A stretch of DNA of 10,100 nucleotides, taken from NCBI GenBank assembly GCA_030916555.1, contig JAUPWK010000021.1:1-10100 (forward strand), given 5' to 3'. Below, in pieces: positions 6,668 to 10,100 of this stretch. This stretch comes from Patescibacteria group bacterium. GTDB taxonomy: Bacteria; Patescibacteriota; Patescibacteriia; UBA9934. Position 1 is the stretch's first letter; each line of letters opens with the position of its first letter. The notes under the pieces were generated by a model that was not told where the DNA came from, ran no database searches, and saw only the letters and a program-made list of their open reading frames with translations. Made by a program: the position numbers and the translations under genes.

Positions 6668-6737
6668 CCTAAAACGCGGCCACAACAGCCGCGTGAAACG
6701 CCTAGAAATTCCGGATGGAAGCATTGTTGACCTATAA
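6663..6737 (+). pseudogene. Detached 3' end of a DUF167 gene (24 codons plus stop)
   Basis: In frame from base 6663 the sequence reads VNLKRGHNSRVKRLEIPDGS then IVDL and a stop at 6735-6737. This aligns without gaps to the last 24 residues of the intact DUF167 protein (INLKRGHNSRVKHLEVPEGT then NIFL). There is no start codon: an in-frame TAA lies at 6648-6650 and the upstream sequence is the cassette promoter. Differences outside the core are largely synonymous or conservative, so it was under protein-level selection before being detached. Confidence 0.85.
6664..6694 (+). repeat. 31-bp direct repeat, right copy (candidate attachment core)
   Basis: Exact copy of 5854-5884, offset by 810 bp, including the ACGCGGC / GCCGCGT inverted repeat around CACAACA. 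The base before it is G (A in the left copy) and the base after it is G (C in the left copy). Confidence 0.85.
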
Positions 6738-6770
6738 AAACAGGATCCCGCCGGTCGCAGGACCGGCGGG
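6733..6770 (-). terminator. Terminator of the ribbon-helix-helix gene
   Basis: On the minus strand CCCGCCGGTC pairs with GACCGGCGGG in a perfect 10-bp stem with loop CTGC, followed by ATCCTGTTTTTATAGG with five T. The hairpin starts 1 bp after the gene's stop codon and its T-run overlaps the stop codon of the DUF167 fragment. Confidence 0.88.
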
Positions 6771-6771
6771 G

Positions 6772-6996
6772 CTAGTAGATGAGGATGACTTGAACGGGCT
6801 CGTCATTAGGTCGATGCACCCAAACCTCGGAGTTACCACCGTCACGCAAAGCGTCCAATGCCTGGAGGAACCTGATCGAACGTCGAATCACCTCAACGTT
6901 CGAGGTTGCCTCGAGTCGGCGTTTCACATCCTCCAAAACCTCCATGTCCCGACCTGTCAGCTCTATCGTCATGCGATGCTTCGCTTCGGCCAACAT
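6772..6996 (-). CDS. Ribbon-helix-helix (CopG/Arc-like) DNA-binding protein
   Basis: The 74-aa product reads as a ribbon-helix-helix domain: beta strand MTIELT (residues 9-14), helix RDMEVLEDVKRRLEA (16-30), turn TSNVE and helix VIRRSIRFLQALDAL (36-50). A C-terminal beta-like tail SEVWVHRPNDEPVQVILIY follows. Such dimers bind DNA through the paired strand and usually repress their own promoter or act as antitoxins or plasmid regulators. No toxin gene is adjacent unless the 186-aa protein plays that part, which is only speculation. ATG 6996 is preceded by GGGGGTGG, a Shine-Dalgarno-like run placed unusually close; ATG 6972 (MTIEL) would trim eight residues. It has its own promoter and terminator and lies between yidD and the DUF167 fragment. 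Confidence 0.75.
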   Translation of the reverse strand: MLAEAKHRMTIELTGRDMEVLEDVKRRLEATSNVEVIRRSIRFLQALDALRDGGNSEVWVHRPNDEPVQVILIY

Positions 6997-7026
6997 CCAC
7001 CCCCAAATGATCGATGGGAACGTGAA

Positions 7027-7055
7027 AATATATCAGAATTTTTCCTCACTGTCAA
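7027..7055 (-). promoter_or_regulatory. Near-consensus promoter of the ribbon-helix-helix gene
   Basis: TTGACA (7050-7055, perfect) and TATATT (7027-7032) are spaced by 17 bp on the minus strand. Transcription should start near 7020, about 24 nt before ATG 6996. The promoter begins 12 bp after the yidD stop codon, so the gene need not depend on readthrough from yidD. Confidence 0.78.
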
Positions 7056-7067
7056 CAAATTACTGAT

Positions 7068-7367
7068 CTACGGCTCATCCACGCCACCCGCTGAAAAGGG
7101 GTTGCAGCGCACAATCCGCCAGGCGCCTTTGGCGTAGCCCTTCATGACGCCATCCTTTAAGACAGCTCGGCGACAGTATTCTGAACAGCTGGGGTGAAAA
7201 CGACAATACCCGTAAGGGTAAAGGCCCTTCATTGGGCCGTGATCAAAAGACAGCGTACGCTGATACGCCACAATCGGAAGAGTCGCAGCTACACGAACGC
7301 CGTGCTTAAGCGTTGAGTAAGCCGGACTTTTTGAAAACTTTTGTAAGGCGTTCTCTTTTTTGCTCAT
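7068..7367 (-). CDS. yidD: YidD, membrane protein insertion efficiency factor
   Basis: The protein has the YidD signature: AYQRTLSFDHGP (residues 34-45), the Cys block CRFHPSCSEYCRRAVLKDG (55-73) and the C-terminal RCNPFSAGGVDEP. YidD is a small peripheral membrane protein that helps YidC/Sec insert inner-membrane proteins. Compared with E. coli, about nine extra residues (MKGLYPYGY) separate YQR...GP from the first Cys. ATG 7367 gives 99 aa and overlaps the rnpA 3' end by 62 bp, which is long. A TTG at 7373 would add two residues. A GTG at 7294 would start after the rnpA stop and give 75 aa. No Shine-Dalgarno site decides between them. The gene order rpmH-rnpA-yidD is the usual one beside dnaA; yidC, often next, is not here. 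Confidence 0.9.
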   Translation of the reverse strand: MSKKENALQKFSKSPAYSTLKHGVRVAATLPIVAYQRTLSFDHGPMKGLYPYGYCRFHPSCSEYCRRAVLKDGVMKGYAKGAWRIVRCNPFSAGGVDEP

Positions 7368-7650
7368 AATCAAGGGCGAGGGCAGGCTTAGACACCAAGA
7401 TAATCATGTCATACCCCGTTTTCATGTTCGGCAACAACAACCGGATAATTTCCCTGTACTGACGCTTCACGCGATTTCGATCAACCGAAAGTTTGCTCAC
7501 CTTAGTACCCACCACCACCGTCACCCGATTATCTGGAAGCCCGTTCGCCACATATTTCAGACCCGCAACAGCATCAAACACGCTCTTTTTTGATTTAAGC
7601 GCGCGTTCAACATCTTTATCGTTCCGTAGACGGTTCTTGTCAGCAAACAT
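7306..7650 (-). CDS. rnpA: Ribonuclease P protein component
   Basis: The 114-aa basic protein starts at ATG 7650 with MFADKNRLRNDKDVERALKS, the usual RnpA opening (KNRL..xxDF/VxxxxK). It contains the RNA-binding RNR motif SVDRNRVKRQYREII at residues 55-69. It binds the RNase P RNA and improves 5' maturation of tRNA precursors. A TTG at 7668 would add six residues (MQYNDC) but these do not resemble the family. A TACAAT hexamer ends 6 bp before the ATG and could be a -10 box, but no good -35 box accompanies it. The gene probably relies on transcription from the rpmH promoter through the intervening hairpin. It overlaps the start of yidD. Confidence 0.93.
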   Translation of the reverse strand: MFADKNRLRNDKDVERALKSKKSVFDAVAGLKYVANGLPDNRVTVVVGTKVSKLSVDRNRVKRQYREIIRLLLPNMKTGYDMIILVSKPALALDYEQKRERLTKVFKKSGLLNA

Positions 7651-7666
7651 ACAGTCATTGTACTGC

Positions 7667-7697
7667 AAACAATAAATCCTGACGTTTCCGCCAGGAT
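7667..7697 (-). terminator. Terminator/attenuator hairpin between rpmH and rnpA
   Basis: On the minus strand ATCCTGGCG pairs with CGTCAGGAT (9 bp, one G-U wobble) around a GAAA tetraloop, followed by TTATTGTTT. It starts 9 bp after the rpmH stop codon. Partial termination here would make ribosomal protein L34 in excess over RnpA. Confidence 0.75.
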
Positions 7698-7706
7698 GTA
7701 TTGGTA

Positions 7707-7859
7707 TTAGCGTGGGCGAGCGGTCAAGGTGAGTCGCTTGCGGCCTTTGGCGCGTCGGCGCTTCAAGACTGTGCGGCCGTTCTTGGTCTTCATGCGTTGG
7801 CGGAAGCCTTGAACCTTGGCGCGTCGGCGCTTTTTTGGTTGATATGTGCGCTTAGGCAT
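7707..7859 (-). CDS. rpmH: 50S ribosomal protein L34
   Basis: The 50-aa Arg/Lys-rich protein [19 protein letters not shown]... matches L34 throughout (family MKRTYQPSxRKRxxxHGFRxRM, then TxxGRxVLxxRRxKGRxxL). It is a few residues longer than the typical 44-46 owing to MP at the start and TLTARPR at the end. ATG 7859 was chosen over an upstream ATG (7892), which lies in the promoter and would add residues unlike L34. It is the first gene of the rpmH-rnpA-yidD group, divergent from dnaA. Confidence 0.95.
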   Translation of the reverse strand: MPKRTYQPKKRRRAKVQGFRQRMKTKNGRTVLKRRRAKGRKRLTLTARPR

Positions 7860-7873
7860 AGAAAAGTGGTGAG

Positions 7874-7902
7874 AGCATAAGACTCTCATCAAAAAATGTC
7901 AA
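7874..7902 (-). promoter_or_regulatory. Strong sigma70-type promoter of rpmH
   Basis: On the minus strand a perfect TTGACA (7897-7902) and TATGCT (7874-7879) are spaced by 17 bp. Transcription should start near 7867, leaving a leader of only about 8 nt before ATG 7859, with no room for a normal Shine-Dalgarno site. Confidence 0.85.
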
Positions 7903-8162
7903 ATTTTCGCGGCTTCCCGCGATCTGTCACACTCCCATCTTGGATCTTTCCTATTAAACCACTTTTTCAGTCGCTCGTCAGACCCAATGTGCACAAGTAA
8001 CAGGCTTATCCCCAGAAATTGATCGGTTATCCCCAATTCGATCCACCATTCATCAACTTTTAGCGATTTGTGGGCTGTGGACAAATTGGTTATGATGTGG
8101 CAAATCGTCTAAGCCGAACTTTGATGTCGGTCCACCCCGGTGATTTTGCCTCTTCGCTACTT
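7903..8162. promoter_or_regulatory. rpmH-dnaA intergenic region with DnaA-box-like sites and the dnaA promoter
   Basis: No gene is seen here. Four 9-mers lie within one mismatch of the DnaA box TTATNCACA: TGTGCACAA (7988-7996, reverse), TTATCCCCA (8006-8014), TTATCCCCA (8027-8035) and TGTGGACAA (8076-8084, reverse). The two identical boxes are 21 bp apart, about two helical turns. A promoter TTGTGG (8068-8073), 17 bp, TATGAT (8091-8096) overlaps the last box. DnaA autorepression, or a second part of the origin, would fit. Confidence 0.55.
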
Positions 8163-9566
8163 ATGATGAACACTCACGAACTCTGGGAAGCGGTACTCGG
8201 ACAGCTTGAGCTCAAAATGAGCAAGGCCCACTTCACCACCTGGTTCCGCAATACGTTCGTCAGCGAATATCACAACGGCGAAATCGTCGTTGCTGTGCCT
8301 AACTCTCTTGCTCAATCATGGCTCGAGAAAAAATACTTCCGCGACATCGTGGAAGCGGTGCAAAACATCACCAATCAACCTGTACGAAGCCTAACGTGTC
8401 GGGTAGAGACAAAACCAGTTGGCCCGCAACCACTTGTCATGGAAGCCCCGCGCCAAGCTACACCAAACACCAACAGCCCTCAGGAAGATTACGGCTTTGT
8501 ACAAACCGGCGCCGCCGACATCGCTCCACCATCCGGGAACATCACCATCAATCCCGCCTATACTTTTCAGACCTTCGTAGTTGGAAAACAAAACGAACTC
8601 GCGCACGCAGCCGCTCAAGCCGTAGCCGCGCAACCAGGCGGAACCTACAACCCGCTGTTTATTTACGGCGGTGTTGGACTTGGTAAAACCCACCTTTTAC
8701 ACGCTATTGCGAACGAAATTCGTCGACGCTGGTCTTCAGCGCGCATCATGTATGTGACCTGCGAGCACTTTACAAATGACTTTATTCATTCAGTTCGCGC
8801 TGGAAAAGGTAAAGAATTCAAAGATCGCTATCGTAACGTTGATCTCCTTCTTATTGACGATATTCAGTTCATCACCGGAAAAGAAGGAACTCAGGAGGAA
8901 TTTTTCCATACCTTCAACACGCTCCACCAAGAAAATCGCCAAATCGTTATTTCTTCAGATCGTCCCCCTAAATCTATTGCCGGTCTTGAAAAGCGCCTCC
9001 AGTCGCGCCTTGAATGGGGGATGCTGGTTGACGTTGGCACTCCAGACCTTGAAACACGTATCGCCATTCTCCAAAAGAAATGTTTGGAACGCGGCTTCAA
9101 CTTAGGCCGTGACATCTTGCAGTATATTGCATCGAGTATTTCATCCAACGTACGCGAACTTGAAGGCGCACTCAACAAAATCTCGGCCGTCCATCAGTTC
9201 CGCAACATGGAGCCAACACTCGAGAGTATTAAACCTATCGTCGCAAGCTTTGAAGCCGAAAACATTAAAAAAACCGTCACTCCAAAACAGGTTATCCAGG
9301 TAGTCTCCGAATATTTCGATATCAGCCTTGAGGAGGTGCTTGGAAAAAGTCGCGAGAAGCGCTTGGCATTCCCACGCCAAATCATCATGTATTTGCTAAG
9401 AGAAGAAATGAAAAGCTCGTATCCAACCATCGGAAGCGAGCTTGGCGGGCGAGATCACACCACCGCTATGCATGCCCACACCAAAATTGCCGGCATGGTC
9501 GACAATGATGAAAAACTTCAAAAGGATCTCGAGCTCATTAAACAAAGACTTTACGTGGGTTCTTAG
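8163..9566 (+). CDS. dnaA: Chromosomal replication initiator protein DnaA
   Basis: The 467-aa protein has all four DnaA domains. Domain I: NTHELWEAVLGQLELKMSKA and onward, with the W..WF segment. Domain II: a Pro/Gln-rich linker at about 80-125. Domain III: AAA+ with Walker A GGVGLGKTH at 169-177, Walker B LLLIDDIQF at 228-236 and the RLQSRLEWG segment at 278-286. Domain IV: the DNA-binding signature GGRDHTTAMHA at 428-438. It binds DnaA boxes and melts the origin. The open frame extends to GTG 8070, but that lies within the promoter. ATG 8163 or the adjacent ATG 8166 begins the family N-terminus. No Shine-Dalgarno site is visible. Divergent from rpmH and upstream of dnaN, the classical order. 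Confidence 0.95.
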   Translation: MMNTHELWEAVLGQLELKMSKAHFTTWFRNTFVSEYHNGEIVVAVPNSLAQSWLEKKYFRDIVEAVQNITNQPVRSLTCRVETKPVGPQPLVMEAPRQATPNTNSPQEDYGFVQTGAADIAPPSGNITINPAYTFQTFVVGKQNELAHAAAQAVAAQPGGTYNPLFIYGGVGLGKTHLLHAIANEIRRRWSSARIMYVTCEHFTNDFIHSVRAGKGKEFKDRYRNVDLLLIDDIQFITGKEGTQEEFFHTFNTLHQENRQIVISSDRPPKSIAGLEKRLQSRLEWGMLVDVGTPDLETRIAILQKKCLERGFNLGRDILQYIASSISSNVRELEGALNKISAVHQFRNMEPTLESIKPIVASFEAENIKKTVTPKQVIQVVSEYFDISLEEVLGKSREKRLAFPRQIIMYLLREEMKSSYPTIGSELGGRDHTTAMHAHTKIAGMVDNDEKLQKDLELIKQRLYVGS

Positions 9567-9881
9567 AAAAATCGCACCGCACGTGCATAAACTGCGTATA
9601 AGTTGAGGAAAACCGTGTCGTGTGCATGAACTGAGGACAAGTCCGTGGATACCCACAGGGACAAGTAGGGGGATAGACCGGGGGACAAACGGGGAGCAAC
9701 AAGGCCACCAGACGTCTAAACAAAACTTCCCCACACCACGCTCACACCCTCACCCAGAAACCATCCACAAGCCAAGTTACGTTTCGTGCAGTAAAATAGC
9801 CACGCAGTCACGATATCCCCACTGTCCACAGCCTTACTATGGCTACGGTCTCAGTTTAATAAAAAATTTAATTCCCGCCCT
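9567..9881. other. oriC: Candidate origin of replication (dnaA-dnaN intergenic region)
   Basis: This 315-bp gap has no gene. It contains a 12-bp imperfect repeat (GTGCATAAACTG at 9583 and GTGCATGAACTG at 9622) and the five-unit GGAYA array (9635-9694). It also holds DnaA-box-like 9-mers CCATCCACA (9761), ATATCCCCA (9813) and CTGTCCACA (9822), the last two directly adjacent. An AT-only stretch of about 18 bp (9855-9872) just upstream of dnaN could be the unwinding element. Position between dnaA and dnaN is the most common bacterial origin site. Assignment is by position and motif, not by measured strand asymmetry. Confidence 0.65.
9635..9694 (+). repeat. Five tandem 12-bp units with GGAYA at fixed phase
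   Basis: Consecutive units are GGACAAGTCCGT, GGATACCCACAG, GGACAAGTAGGG, GGATAGACCGGG and GGACAAACGGGG. All five begin GGAC or GGAT, strictly alternating C/T, followed by A. GGATAA/GGACAA is the right half of a reverse-oriented DnaA box (TGTGGATAA). The array is preceded by TGA, making TGAGGACAA, one change from TGTGGACAA. Confidence 0.7.
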
Positions 9882-10100
9882 GTGAAGCTCTCCTGTACGA
9901 AAGAGAACCTGCACCAAGGTCTCGCTGTAGTGAGTCATTTAAGTGCAAAGAATGCCAACCTCCCCATTCTGAATAATGTTTTACTAAGAGCAGATGTGGG
10001 GGGATTACGTTTAACAGCAACAAATTTAGATCTGACCGTGACTTGCCAGGTTCGCGGTAAAGTTGATCAACCGGGTGAATACACGTTGCCTTCTCGATTA
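9882..10100 (+). CDS. dnaN: DNA polymerase III beta subunit (sliding clamp), N-terminal part
   Basis: The frame from GTG 9882 runs open to the window edge (73 codons). It reads MKLSCTKENLHQGLAVVSHL, then SAKNANLPILNNVLLRA, then GGLRLTATNLDLTVTCQVRG and EYTLPSRL. This matches the first clamp domain of DnaN, where xLPILxNVLL and LxATDLE/D-type motifs are family hallmarks. The clamp encircles DNA and tethers DNA polymerase III. No ATG is available in frame near the start, and no Shine-Dalgarno site precedes the GTG. It is 315 bp downstream of dnaA on the same strand, separated by the candidate origin. The rest of the gene lies outside the window. Confidence 0.93.
   Translation, partial: MKLSCTKENLHQGLAVVSHLSAKNANLPILNNVLLRADVGGLRLTATNLDLTVTCQVRGKVDQPGEYTLPSRL

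Larger units (their letters stand above)
5854..6694. mobile_element. Candidate 810-bp insertion cassette bounded by 31-bp direct repeats
   Basis: The unit runs from one 31-bp core to the next. In order it holds: the 3' end of the DUF167 gene with stop codon, a terminator hairpin for the opposite strand, the minus-strand 186-aa gene, its leader and its promoter. Base and codon use differ sharply from the flanking genes. The second DUF167 3' end lies at the far junction. This is the pattern left when an integrative element enters the 3' end of a gene and restores it with its own version. No integrase or transposase is encoded within it, so it would need one acting in trans. Alternatives are homologous recombination between related cassettes or a tandem duplication followed by divergence. 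Confidence 0.5.

Noticed and set aside
5977..6996. Toxin-antitoxin pair formed by the 186-aa protein and the ribbon-helix-helix protein
   Set aside because: The genes are separated by a terminator, the DUF167 fragment and independent promoters, and the 186-aa protein is larger than typical toxins with no toxin motif.
7051..7056. GTCAAC at the right edge of the second unit as a third copy of the attachment core
   Set aside because: Only six bases match (GTCAAC also occurs at 6663-6668). They are accounted for by the TTGAC of the -35 box, and the inverted repeat and the DUF167 coding sequence are absent.
6715..7137. Plus-strand open frame of 140 codons opposite the ribbon-helix-helix gene
   Set aside because: It runs through a terminator hairpin, the near-consensus minus-strand promoter and the end of yidD. 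The minus-strand protein has a recognisable fold, this one does not.
8070..8162. GTG 8070 as start of dnaA, adding 31 residues
   Set aside because: It lies within the -35 box of the likely dnaA promoter and a DnaA-box-like site, and the extra residues do not resemble DnaA domain I.

Overview
The window reads as a bacterial origin-of-replication neighbourhood, most likely from a member of the Patescibacteria (CPR). That assignment is inference. It rests on the compact gene set, a LysM/M23 envelope protein behind two N-terminal membrane segments, the near absence of Shine-Dalgarno sites in front of core genes, and promoters that sit almost on top of start codons. TGA is used as a normal stop, so this is not a TGA-recoding lineage.

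Left part (1-5927): the 3' end of a signal peptidase II gene (lspA), a ComM/YifB AAA+ ATPase, a convergent LysM-M23 peptidase, a divergent trigger factor gene (tig), endonuclease IV (nfo) and a small DUF167/YggU protein. Clear rho-independent terminators follow comM and tig, and back-to-back sigma70-type promoters drive the M23 gene and tig. Two inverted copies of a 26-bp palindrome lie between nfo and the DUF167 gene. One of them contains the nfo stop codon.

Accessory part (about 5854-7056): the 3' end of the DUF167 gene occurs twice, 810 bp apart. The copies share an identical 31-bp core containing a perfect 7-bp inverted repeat, then continue as diverged but still coding-equivalent sequence to the stop codon. 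Between them is a minus-strand gene for an unrecognised 186-aa protein, with extreme codon bias, a near-consensus promoter, a strong Shine-Dalgarno site and a UUCG-loop terminator. A second minus-strand unit with the same layout, encoding a ribbon-helix-helix protein, follows the second copy. The arrangement looks like site-specific insertion of small cassettes into the 3' end of a conserved gene. No recombinase is visible.

Origin part (7068-10100): the conserved order yidD-rnpA-rpmH (minus strand) then dnaA-dnaN (plus strand). A terminator-like hairpin separates rpmH from rnpA. DnaA-box-like 9-mers lie upstream of dnaA and in the dnaA-dnaN interval. That interval also holds five tandem 12-bp GGAYA units and an AT-rich stretch just before dnaN, so it is the best oriC candidate. 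The window ends inside dnaN.
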